Positions 1 through 5,594 of a stretch of 5,594 bases of DNA are shown here, piece after piece. The notes below the pieces were generated by a model. The model was not told the origin of the DNA, did no database searches, and saw only the letters and a program-made list of their open reading frames with translations. How positions within the stretch are numbered: the first letter of the stretch is position 1; each line of letters begins with the position of its first letter. The translations under genes were made by a program, and so were the position numbers. This stretch comes from Burkholderiales bacterium (GTDB taxonomy: Bacteria > Pseudomonadota > Gammaproteobacteria > Burkholderiales > Casimicrobiaceae), in the NCBI GenBank assembly GCA_031277445.1, contig JAITMH010000001.1:1-5594 (forward strand). Direction: 5' to 3'.

Positions 1-1059
1 TACGAGCAGGAAGGTGGCAAGGCCACCGAACCGTTGCTCAACATGAGCTGGAATTACACCCATCCCGAATCGCCGTCTCCTGTGGAAGTCACCAAGGAGA
101 TGAACGGTCGCGCTCTTGCCGACCTCGCGGATGCCAACGGTAACGTTATCCTGCGCAGGGGTCAGCAACTGAGCGGTTTTGGCCAATTGCGCGACGACGG
201 CACCACCGCCTGCGGTTGCTGGATTTATTCGGGCAGTTGGACGGAAGCGGGCAACCAGATGGCGCGGCGCGACAACGCCGATCCGTCCGGCCTCGGCAAT
301 ACGCCGGGTTGGGCCTGGGCATGGCCGCTCAACCGCCGCGTTCTCTACAACCGTGCGTCGATGGACCCGCAGGGCAACCCCTGGGATCCGAAACGCAAGA
401 TGCTGTGGTGGACCGGTTCGGCCTGGACCGGCTTCGACGTGCCCGACTTTTCCGCCGCGCCTCCGGGCAGTCCTGTGACGCCGTTCATTATGCAACCGGA
501 CGGTGTGGGCGGACTGTTTGCGCAAGGCAGGATGGCCGATGGGCCGTTCCCCGAGCATTACGAACCGGTGGAATCGCCGATAGGCACCAACCCGCTGCAT
601 CCGAACGTGGTCGTCAATCCGGCAACACGCCTCATGGAGAACGATACGAAGAATCTCGGCACATCCGACGAGTTTCCGTTTGTTGCCACGACCTACCGGT
701 TGACCGAGCATTTCCATGCGCTGACGAAAGCGGCCAAACTCAACGCCATCACGCAGCCGGAAGCGTTCGCTGAAATCAGCGAAACGCTGGCAGCGAAGAT
801 CGGCGTCAAGATGGGCGATACGATTCGGATCGAATCGAAACGCGGCGCCATCAAGGTCAAAGCGGTGGTCACCAAGCGAATCAAGAAGTTGACGGTCAAC
901 GGTCAGGAGGTTGAAACGGTCGGCATTCCGATTCACTGGGGCTTCAAGGGCGCAACGGTCAAGGGACATATGGCCAATCGGTTGACGACAGCTATCGGCG
1001 ACGCGAACACCCAAACGCCGGAGTTCAAGGCGTTCCTGGTCAACGTCAAGAAAGCGTGA
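1..1059 (+). CDS. fdoG: Formate dehydrogenase (FdnG/FdoG-type), catalytic alpha subunit, C-terminal part
   Basis: This is the end of the large catalytic subunit of a membrane-bound, periplasm-facing formate dehydrogenase, which oxidises formate to CO2 at a bis-molybdopterin guanine dinucleotide centre and passes electrons to the beta subunit. The frame is open from base 1, so 352 C-terminal residues are visible and the start, Tat signal, first Fe-S cluster and active-site selenocysteine or cysteine codon lie upstream. The visible part aligns with remembered E. coli FdoG nearly to its last residue: [10 protein letters not shown] at fragment residues 230-239, VGIPIHWGF from 307, GDAN at 333-336 and the ending AFLVN-KA. 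Fragment residues from about 215 onward match the C-terminal molybdopterin-dinucleotide-binding domain. It stops 10 nt before the beta-subunit gene, consistent with one operon. Family assignment is very sure. The choice between fdoG and fdnG as a name is arbitrary, because the two paralogues cannot be separated from this part. Confidence 0.96.
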   Translation, partial: YEQEGGKATEPLLNMSWNYTHPESPSPVEVTKEMNGRALADLADANGNVILRRGQQLSGFGQLRDDGTTACGCWIYSGSWTEAGNQMARRDNADPSGLGNTPGWAWAWPLNRRVLYNRASMDPQGNPWDPKRKMLWWTGSAWTGFDVPDFSAAPPGSPVTPFIMQPDGVGGLFAQGRMADGPFPEHYEPVESPIGTNPLHPNVVVNPATRLMENDTKNLGTSDEFPFVATTYRLTEHFHALTKAAKLNAITQPEAFAEISETLAAKIGVKMGDTIRIESKRGAIKVKAVVTKRIKKLTVNGQEVETVGIPIHWGFKGATVKGHMANRLTTAIGDANTQTPEFKAFLVNVKKA

Positions 1060-1064
1060 GGAGG
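1059..1064 (+). promoter_or_regulatory. Ribosome binding site of the formate dehydrogenase beta subunit gene
   Basis: AGGAGG, a perfect Shine-Dalgarno core, overlaps the last base of the alpha-subunit stop codon and sits 5 nt before the ATG at 1070. It fixes the beta-subunit start and suggests that ribosomes finishing the alpha subunit can reinitiate there. Confidence 0.85.
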
Positions 1065-1069
1065 CGAAC

Positions 1070-1948
1070 ATGAAAGTAGATAAACACCATTATGTAACCT
1101 CCGCAACCAACCCGCTGACGCCGGCGCCGCAAAAGTATGTTTATCAGCAAGAAGTTGCGAAGCTGATCGACACCACGATTTGCATCGGCTGCAAGGCGTG
1201 TCAGGTCGCTTGCTCGGAGTGGAACGATTACCGCGCAGACGTTGGGAACTGCGTCGGCGTTTACGACAATCCGGCCGATCTCGGCCCGAAGGCGTGGACG
1301 GTGATGCGTTACAACGAAGTCGAGGAAAAAGGCAGGTTGCAATGGCTGATCCGCAAGGACGGCTGTATGCACTGCGAACAGCCCGGCTGCCAAATCGCGT
1401 GTCCGGTTCCGGGCGCCATCGTGCAACATTCGAACGGCATCGTCGATATCGTTCAGGAACTTTGCACCGGCTGCGGTTACTGCATCGCCGGTTGCCCGTT
1501 TGATGTTCCGAGACAGAATCCGGCTGACAAGCGCGTTTACAAATGCAACCTGTGCGTTGATCGCATTGCCGTTGGTCAGGAACCCGCCTGTGCGAAGACC
1601 TGCCCGACCAGCGCGATCATGTTCGGCAGCAAGGATGGCATGAAAGTCCGGGCTGAAGAACGTATCAACGAGCTGAAGTCGCGTGGTTTTGCGAATGCCG
1701 GACTGTACGATCCGCAAGGCGTTGGCGGTACGCATGTGATGTACGTGTTGCACCACGCTGACCGACCGGAGTTGTACAGCGGCCTGCCCAAAAACCCGAC
1801 CATCAGCCCGATGGTGCGTTTCTGGAAGGGCGCGTTCAAACCGCTGGCTGCTGTCGGCTTTATCGCGATGTTCGCTGCGGCGGCATTGCATTACATCAAA
1901 ATCGGTCCCGTGGCCGAGGGCGATGAGGAGGAGAAAAACCATGACTAA
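1070..1948 (+). CDS. fdoH: Formate dehydrogenase beta subunit, four [4Fe-4S] ferredoxin-like protein with C-terminal membrane anchor
   Basis: This 292-residue protein is the electron-transfer subunit carrying electrons from the catalytic subunit to the cytochrome b subunit. Its length matches FdnH/FdoH (about 294-300 residues). Cysteines for four [4Fe-4S] clusters are all present: C38/C41/C44/C48, C99/C102/C107/C111, C132/C135/C138/C142, and C159/C162/C174/C178. In the known family the clusters draw ligands from paired motifs in a crossed pattern. Near the C-terminus, residues about 256-276 form one hydrophobic segment (Ala/Phe/Ile-rich, after FKPLAAVG), matching the single transmembrane helix that anchors FdnH. 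It is followed by an acidic-basic tail. The start at 1070 is supported by a strong ribosome binding site. The 3' end overlaps the gamma-subunit start by 8 nt, so translational coupling is likely. No key residue is missing. Confidence 0.97.
   Translation: MKVDKHHYVTSATNPLTPAPQKYVYQQEVAKLIDTTICIGCKACQVACSEWNDYRADVGNCVGVYDNPADLGPKAWTVMRYNEVEEKGRLQWLIRKDGCMHCEQPGCQIACPVPGAIVQHSNGIVDIVQELCTGCGYCIAGCPFDVPRQNPADKRVYKCNLCVDRIAVGQEPACAKTCPTSAIMFGSKDGMKVRAEERINELKSRGFANAGLYDPQGVGGTHVMYVLHHADRPELYSGLPKNPTISPMVRFWKGAFKPLAAVGFIAMFAAAALHYIKIGPVAEGDEEEKNHD
1925..1933 (+). promoter_or_regulatory. Ribosome binding site that sets the gamma-subunit start
   Basis: GAGGAGGAG lies inside the last codons of the beta-subunit gene. 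Its AGGAGG core (1926-1931) is 9 nt before the ATG at 1941. The in-frame ATG at 1923 overlaps this purine run and has no upstream site of its own, so 1941 is the better start. Confidence 0.8.
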
Positions 1949-2582
1949 TCAAAAAGACGTTGTTGTGCGCCATTCCTATCCCGTGCGCGTCGCGCACTGG
2001 GTGACGGTGCTGGGCTTTTTCTTTGTCACCGTTTCGGGGCTGGGCTTTTTCTTCCCGTCGCTGCATGGATTGCTGGGCTTTCTGGGTACGCCCCAGTTGG
2101 CTCAGTTCCTGCATCCGGTGTTCGGGCTGGTGATGGTGGCGGGACTTGTCGTGATCTTCATCGGAAACGCCCGGCACACCCTGCCGGAAAAGGATGATGG
2201 CAAGTGGTTTCACCACATCCCCGACGTCCTGAAAGGCAACGAGCACCATGTCGTCGAAGTCGGTCACTACAACCCCGGCCAGAAAATGCTGTTCTGGAAA
2301 ATCATGGGTTTGATGACCGTTCTTCTGGTGACCGGATTGATCGCCTGGAGGCCGTATTTTGCTCACCTCTTTCCGCTTCCGCTGCTGCGGCTGGCGCTGC
2401 TCCTGCATTCGATGTGCGGCATCCTGATGATGTTCCTGATTTTCGTGCACGTTTACATGGGTTTCTGGTATAAAGGAACATTGCGCGGCATGACTCAGGG
2501 GACGGTCACCCGCTCCTGGGCGAAGAAGCATCACCCGCGTTGGCTGCGCGAACCGGCAACCAAAGGAAACAAAAATCATTGA
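1941..2582 (+). CDS. fdoI: Formate dehydrogenase gamma subunit, cytochrome b556
   Basis: This 213-residue integral membrane protein carries two b hemes and passes electrons from the beta subunit to the quinone pool. It matches E. coli FdoI/FdnI (about 211-217 residues) from end to end. Four hydrophobic stretches are visible at about residues 20-38, 58-75, 117-136 and 148-175. The four histidines that ligate the two hemes in the FdnI structure have counterparts here at H19, H58, H156 and H170, offset by one from E. coli numbering. Other family signatures are [25 protein letters not shown] (136-140) and the cytoplasmic tail WAKKHHPRW (193-201). The gene overlaps the beta subunit by 8 nt, and its TGA overlaps the fdhE ATG in a TGATG junction. 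Family assignment is secure; fdoI versus fdnI naming is not. Confidence 0.96.
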   Translation: MTNQKDVVVRHSYPVRVAHWVTVLGFFFVTVSGLGFFFPSLHGLLGFLGTPQLAQFLHPVFGLVMVAGLVVIFIGNARHTLPEKDDGKWFHHIPDVLKGNEHHVVEVGHYNPGQKMLFWKIMGLMTVLLVTGLIAWRPYFAHLFPLPLLRLALLLHSMCGILMMFLIFVHVYMGFWYKGTLRGMTQGTVTRSWAKKHHPRWLREPATKGNKNH

Positions 2583-3475
2583 TGTCTAACGTTTCTTCTT
2601 CAACACCTGCCGGCGCGATAGGTTCTATCGCGCCGCTTTTTCTTCCCAACCCGGTCACGCTGTATGAAACGCGCGCCCGGCGGTTGTGTGCGCTGGCCGA
2701 ATACGAGCCGCCGTTGCGCGATTACCTGTCGTTTGCGGCGCAAGTCGTCATGGTTCAGCAAGCACTGAGCCGTCAGGACAGCGACGCGCCGATGCCGACC
2801 ACAACATTGCACGTCGATTGGGTCACGCCGCCGTTGTCGATGGCGCGGTTGCTGCAAGATTCTTTCTGGCAGGAAAGTTTGACAACCCTGCTGGCAGCGC
2901 TGTCGCCGCATGTGCCGACGCCGGTGCAAACCGTACTCGGACGCCTGAAAAAGCTCGACACCGTACAACGAACCTCTGCCGCTCGCGCATTGCTCGACAA
3001 CGATACCTCGCTTACCGGCAGCGACGGCGCACCGTTCTTCTGGGCGGCGCTGTCGCTCACAGCGATGCAGCGCGTTGCCCGCAGCAAAATCGTTGTCGAT
3101 GAAAAAAGCGGGGCGGAACGTCATTTGTGTCCGTTGTGCGGCAATGCGCCGGTCGCCAGCATCGTTCATCCGGACGGGCTGCGCTACCTGCATTGCCGAC
3201 TCTGCGAAAGCGAATGGCACGTCGTCCGCGCCCTGTGCAGCAACTGTGAAGGCAGCCGCGATATTGATTACTGGTCGCTCGAAAAACAATTTCCGGCGAT
3301 CAAAGCCGAAAGTTGCGGCGAGTGCCACAGCTATTTGAAAATCCTTTACCAGAAGGACGATAAAGATGTCGATGCCGTTGCCGACGACCTCGCCAGTCTG
3401 GCGCTCGACGCACGTCTCGAAGACGAAGGATTCAGCCGCAGCAGCATCAATCCGTTTTTGTTTCCGTCGTCGTAG
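2582..3475 (+). CDS. fdhE: Formate dehydrogenase accessory protein FdhE
   Basis: FdhE is a cytoplasmic assembly factor that binds the catalytic subunits of Tat-exported respiratory formate dehydrogenases and is needed for their activity. It is not part of the mature enzyme. The 297-residue product matches E. coli FdhE (309 residues). The N-terminal half shows APLFLPNP-TLYETRARRL and the mid-region APFFWAALSL (150-159). The C-terminal half holds four CxxC pairs of rubredoxin-like iron- or zinc-binding type: C183/C186, C205/C208, C219/C222 and C245/C248. These sit in the conserved contexts RYLHC-LCE-EWHVVR and ESCGECHSYLKILYQ, and the protein ends SSINPFLFP. I start it at ATG 2582 in the TGATG overlap with the gamma-subunit stop. 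Translation there probably depends on coupling, since the nearest AAGGA (2563-2567) is 14 nt away. A terminator-like hairpin lies in codons 10-20, the poorly conserved N-terminal region. Confidence 0.96.
   Translation: MSNVSSSTPAGAIGSIAPLFLPNPVTLYETRARRLCALAEYEPPLRDYLSFAAQVVMVQQALSRQDSDAPMPTTTLHVDWVTPPLSMARLLQDSFWQESLTTLLAALSPHVPTPVQTVLGRLKKLDTVQRTSAARALLDNDTSLTGSDGAPFFWAALSLTAMQRVARSKIVVDEKSGAERHLCPLCGNAPVASIVHPDGLRYLHCRLCESEWHVVRALCSNCEGSRDIDYWSLEKQFPAIKAESCGECHSYLKILYQKDDKDVDAVADDLASLALDARLEDEGFSRSSINPFLFPSS
2611..2641 (+). terminator. Terminator- or attenuator-like hairpin inside the fdhE 5' coding region
   Basis: Positions 2611-2621 and 2625-2635 form a perfect 11-bp inverted repeat, 8 of the pairs G:C, around a 3-nt loop (GTT). 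It is followed after one C by five T residues (2637-2641) and then CTTC. This is the layout of an intrinsic terminator on the + strand, although the T-run is short and interrupted. It lies 29 nt after the fdhE start, within codons 10-20. Transcription ending here would give alpha-beta-gamma mRNA without fdhE. A ribosome close behind RNA polymerase would prevent folding, so it could act as an attenuator that couples fdhE transcription to its translation. The structure is seen; the function is inferred. Confidence 0.5.
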
Positions 3476-3672
3476 AGCAGTTTTTGTTTAAGTGGATACA
3501 TTCCAGTGAAGATGCGACGCACCTTGTTCCTCCCCTCTCCCCTTGTGGGAGAGGGGCTGGGGGAGAGGGGTAAAACGACTGCTTTTCCCCCTCTCCCGCC
3601 CCTTCGGGGCACCCTCCCCCACGAGGGGGGAGGGAAAAAAGTATGCGCACCTGAATCGAAATCGCTCTAGCC
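3476..3672. other. Non-coding spacer between fdhE and selA
   Basis: These 197 bases hold no believable gene on either strand; the short reverse-strand open frames across them come from the C/G-tract repeat. Outside the repeat there is a T-rich stretch directly after the fdhE stop (3480-3490) and an AAAAAA tract at 3635-3640. I see no convincing -35/-10 pair for selA, so it is undecided whether selA has its own promoter or is read through from the formate dehydrogenase genes. Confidence 0.6.
3532..3634. repeat. Compound palindromic C/G-rich intergenic repeat (REP/MITE-like)
   Basis: This region contains four nested or adjacent inverted repeats. The 10-mer CCCCTCTCCC at 3532-3541 pairs with GGGAGAGGGG at 3547-3556 across a 5-nt loop. 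A second copy of the purine 10-mer at 3561-3570 pairs with a second pyrimidine copy at 3588-3597. A small GCCCC/GGGGC hairpin with a UUCG-type loop is at 3598-3610. A 9-bp stem pairs 3612-3620 with 3626-3634. C/G-tract elements of this general look are common dispersed intergenic repeats in proteobacteria, which is my basis for the class. No transposase or protein-coding potential is seen. The stems could slow or stop transcripts, but no stem is followed by a proper T-run in either direction. Confidence 0.75.
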
Positions 3673-5103
3673 GTGGCAGACGCCCTGTACCCGCAGCTTC
3701 CGTCAGTTGATCGTTTGCTCCAGGATGCGGCGGTAACGCCGCTGGTGTCGCAGTACGGCCAGCGCTTGACCGCCGATGCTGCAAGGGCGTTGCTTTCCGA
3801 CGCCCGCGCTCACATCGCCGCGCACAACGCTTTGCCGGGGTGGACAAACGATTGGCCTGCGGCGTTGCAGCAAACGCTGGCGGAACGAAGCGCGTCCAAA
3901 CTCAAAACGGTGTTCAACCTGACCGGCGTCGTGCTGCACACCAACCTGGGTCGCGCCCAACTGGCGGACGACGCCATCGAAGCCGTCGCCCGCGTGATGC
4001 GCGAACCCGTCACCCTCGAATACGACCTCAACGAAGCGCAGCGCGGCCACCGCGACGACACCATCGCCGACCTGCTGCGCGAGATCACCGGCGCCGAAGC
4101 CTGCTGCATCGTCAACAACAACGCCGCCGCCGTCCTGCTGATGTTTGCTGCGCTTGCCGACGGCAAAGAAGCCATAGCCTCGCGTGGCGAATTGATCGAA
4201 ATCGGCGGCGCGTTCCGAATCCCCGACGTGATGCGGCAAGCCGGTTGCACACTCGTCGAAGTCGGCACCACCAACCGCACACACCTCGCCGACTACCGCA
4301 ACGCCATCACCGAACGCACCGCATTGCTGGTCAAAGTACACACCAGCAACTACCGGATCGAAGGTTTCACATCGGCAGTCTCGGAAGCCGAACTGGCGAC
4401 GCTGGGACGCGAAACCGGCGTGCCCGTCGTCAGCGATCTGGGCAGCGGCGCATTGATCGACATGAGCGCCTGCGGCCTTCCTTTTGAGACCATGCCGCAG
4501 CAAATACTGGCCGATGGCGTCGATCTGGTAAGCTTTTCCGGCGACAAACTTTTAGGCGGGCCGCAAGCGGGAATCATCGTCGGTCGCGCCAATGCCATAG
4601 CGCGTGTGCAAAAACATCCGCTCAAACGCGCATTGCGTTGCGACAAAATGACACTGGCCGCGCTGGAGGCAACGTTGCGTTTGTATTTACGGTATAGCCA
4701 ACCGCATGACCAACTACCGTTGCGGCTTCCGACGTTGCGCTACCTGACACGCCCGCATTCGGATATTGCACAAACCGCCGAACGCCTGTTGCCGGAATGC
4801 CGGAAAGTGTATGGAGATTCGTTTCATATCGACAGCGTGGCGTGCCTGTCACAAATCGGCAGCGGTGCGCTTCCGATGAACACCTTGCCGAGTCAGGCGC
4901 TGACCTTCACCGCCCGCGATGGACGTGGCCGCACCATGGAAGCGCTGGCGTCACACTGGCACGCACAACCGAAGCCGATTCTTGGGCGTATCGCCGACAA
5001 CCGCCTGTGGCTTGACCTGCGTTGTCTTGATGATGAGAGCGAATTGTTAGCGGCGTTGAGAGCGGCAAGCGAAGCGTCGTGGGCTGGCGATGGAACGAAG
5101 TGA
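3673..5103 (+). CDS. selA: L-seryl-tRNA(Sec) selenium transferase SelA
   Basis: SelA is a PLP-dependent cytoplasmic enzyme, decameric in studied bacteria, that converts seryl-tRNA(Sec) to selenocysteinyl-tRNA(Sec) using selenophosphate. The 476-residue product follows E. coli SelA (463 residues) throughout. The N-terminal region has [12 protein letters not shown] (5-16), linked in the family to tRNA(Sec) recognition. The fold-I core has [15 protein letters not shown] from residue 81, [11 protein letters not shown] with N148-N150, [28 protein letters not shown] around H223, and DLGSG from D255. The PLP lysine is K292 in [14 protein letters not shown], equivalent to E. coli K295. LSQIGSG and [11 protein letters not shown] near the end are also conserved. 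The start is GTG at 3673, chosen because an in-frame TGA at 3652-3654 leaves nothing better upstream and the N-terminus then aligns. No clear ribosome binding site precedes it. The last dozen or so residues extend beyond E. coli SelA. Confidence 0.97.
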   Translation: MADALYPQLPSVDRLLQDAAVTPLVSQYGQRLTADAARALLSDARAHIAAHNALPGWTNDWPAALQQTLAERSASKLKTVFNLTGVVLHTNLGRAQLADDAIEAVARVMREPVTLEYDLNEAQRGHRDDTIADLLREITGAEACCIVNNNAAAVLLMFAALADGKEAIASRGELIEIGGAFRIPDVMRQAGCTLVEVGTTNRTHLADYRNAITERTALLVKVHTSNYRIEGFTSAVSEAELATLGRETGVPVVSDLGSGALIDMSACGLPFETMPQQILADGVDLVSFSGDKLLGGPQAGIIVGRANAIARVQKHPLKRALRCDKMTLAALEATLRLYLRYSQPHDQLPLRLPTLRYLTRPHSDIAQTAERLLPECRKVYGDSFHIDSVACLSQIGSGALPMNTLPSQALTFTARDGRGRTMEALASHWHAQPKPILGRIADNRLWLDLRCLDDESELLAALRAASEASWAGDGTK

Positions 5104-5230
5104 AATCCCCGCTTCAAGCATCTGGAAAATGCGGCAATTCTATGAGACCTGCCAGGACAAAGGAATTCCCTCACCACTGGTGCGAGAAATTTCCTGGGCT
5201 CACAACCTGAACGAACCTCCTTCTGAATAG
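5090..5230 (+). pseudogene. Fragment of a YhcG/DUF1016 N-terminal domain gene
   Basis: The frame from ATG 5090 to TAG 5228-5230 encodes 46 residues and overlaps the last 14 bases of selA in another frame. Residues 9-40 read SSIWKMRQFYETCQDKG and then PLVREISWAHNL. That closely resembles a remembered stretch of the DUF1016 N-terminal domain (YhcG-like, usually next to a PD-(D/E)xK nuclease domain), typically LW-MRQFYETY-DN---LVREISWTHNL followed by ILSR. Similarity stops at about 5209, after HNL, and the frame ends seven codons later. A full family member has several hundred residues, so only a small inner piece is present, and no further DUF1016 sequence follows. No ribosome binding site is visible before 5090. 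I read it as the relic of a gene lost by deletion or rearrangement. A short expressed peptide is possible but less likely. The family match is from memory. Confidence 0.6.
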
Positions 5231-5252
5231 TTTTTAATGTCTTTGTGATCGT

Positions 5253-5257
5253 AAGGA
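5253..5257 (+). promoter_or_regulatory. Ribosome binding site of the Sel1-like repeat gene
   Basis: AAGGA lies 7 nt before the ATG at 5265. This good spacing supports both the reality and the start of the partial gene that follows. Confidence 0.7.
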
Positions 5258-5264
5258 AACCCCC

Positions 5265-5594
5265 ATGAAAAAAACAGGCTTGCTCTTGGTGTTGCTGTTT
5301 TCATTTGGCTTGGTGTGGGCTGAAGAGGGCTTGCCGACCATAAAAGAGCTTGAGTGGTGCCTCGATGTCGATTTTAAAGAAAGCGCCTGTGTTCGTTTTA
5401 AGCAAGCGCTTGAAAAAGCGTGCAACGCGAACAATGGGGTTGCATGCAATCGACTTGGAGAGGTGCATGCAAATAATAGAAACGGGTTTAATTTATCCGA
5501 GGTGGCGCCGTATTTTGAAAAAGCCTGCGCTGCACGCGTTATAGAGGGCTGCCTGAATCTTGGGATATGGTACTACTACAGTCGAGAACCCGTA
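5265..5594 (+). CDS. Secreted cysteine-rich Sel1-like repeat (SLR) protein, N-terminal part
   Basis: An open frame of 110 codons runs from ATG 5265 off the window edge. The protein begins with a clear signal peptide: MKK, then a hydrophobic core (residues 5-17) and a VWA|EE cleavage site after A19. After it come cysteines at 32, 42, 53, 61, 88 and 96. The pairs 53/61 and 88/96 are each 8 apart, in the pattern (E)KAC-x7-C-x-x-LG seen in Sel1-like repeats of the Helicobacter Hcp type, where the two cysteines of each helical hairpin form a disulfide. YFEKAC at 83-88 and GCLNLG at 95-100 are the plainest repeat signatures. A periplasmic or exported scaffold role is usual for the family; the specific partner is unknown. 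Hand-counted GC over 5281-5580 is about 48%, lower than in the middle of selA, which hints at accessory DNA. The domain call is good; the function is open. Confidence 0.75.
   Translation, partial: MKKTGLLLVLLFSFGLVWAEEGLPTIKELEWCLDVDFKESACVRFKQALEKACNANNGVACNRLGEVHANNRNGFNLSEVAPYFEKACAARVIEGCLNLGIWYYYSREPV

Noticed and set aside
1046..1942. 298-codon open frame on the minus strand, nearly the length of the beta-subunit gene
   Set aside because: It mirrors the high-GC codon pattern of the beta-subunit gene, has no recognisable domain, and lies opposite a gene with all 16 cluster cysteines.
1923..1943. Upstream ATG at 1923 as the gamma-subunit start
   Set aside because: It would make the ribosome binding site part of the coding sequence and add MRRRKT, which FdnI/FdoI lack. 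ATG 1941 has a correctly spaced site and gives the right heme-histidine numbering.
2540..2584. TTG at 2540 as the fdhE start
   Set aside because: It gives 14 extra residues inside the gamma-subunit gene with no support. ATG 2582 in the TGATG overlap is the normal coupled start.
2600..3328. 242-codon minus-strand frame opposite fdhE
   Set aside because: It is an antisense shadow: Arg/Gln-rich, low-complexity translation with no family match, opposite a strongly conserved gene.
3532..3634. CRISPR-like repetition
   Set aside because: The repeated 10-mers alternate in orientation, are too short and lack regular spacers.
3532..3640. Intergenic hairpins as a rho-independent terminator for the formate dehydrogenase operon
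   Set aside because: The stems are strong but none is followed by a T-run on the + strand, and the AAAAAA at 3635-3640 precedes rather than follows the stem when read on the minus strand. A repeat element fits better.
3703..4503. 266-codon minus-strand frame opposite selA
   Set aside because: It is Gly/Val/Asp-rich antisense translation of a GC-rich coding sequence with no motif; selA is conserved over the whole stretch.
5231..5264. Promoter before the SLR gene
   Set aside because: TTTAAT at 5233-5238 resembles a -10 box, but no -35 box lies at the right distance and a few AT-rich bases alone are not enough.

Overview
The window is a piece of a GC-rich proteobacterial chromosome. The proteins closely resemble their E. 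coli counterparts throughout, which suggests a beta- or gammaproteobacterium; the sequence does not allow a narrower placement. Almost everything lies on the + strand.

Positions 1-3475 hold the 3' part of a respiratory formate dehydrogenase operon of the FdnGHI/FdoGHI type. In order these are the C-terminal third of the catalytic molybdenum/tungsten alpha subunit (5' end outside the window), the complete four-cluster iron-sulfur beta subunit, the complete cytochrome b gamma subunit, and the assembly factor FdhE. The genes are packed tightly: 10 nt between alpha and beta, an 8-nt overlap between beta and gamma, and a TGATG stop/start overlap between gamma and fdhE. A perfect 11-bp hairpin followed by a T-run lies inside the first codons of fdhE and looks like an intragenic terminator or attenuator.

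Positions 3476-3672 are a non-coding spacer filled by a compound palindromic C/G-rich repeat of the REP/MITE kind. It is followed by selA (3673-5103), which encodes the PLP enzyme that makes selenocysteinyl-tRNA(Sec). The E. coli alpha subunit contains selenocysteine, so the order fdh structural genes - fdhE - selA places an enzyme family next to a gene for making its special amino acid. In Pseudomonas-like loci selB normally follows; here it does not.

Instead, positions 5090-5230 carry a short fragment resembling the N-terminal domain of YhcG/DUF1016 proteins, overlapping the end of selA. After it comes a less GC-rich ORF (5265 to the window end) for a secreted, cysteine-rich Sel1-like repeat protein, cut by the window edge. 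The segment after selA therefore looks like an accessory or rearranged junction. I see no clearly new biological system. The most useful points to follow up are the intragenic terminator-like hairpin and the rearranged boundary downstream of selA.
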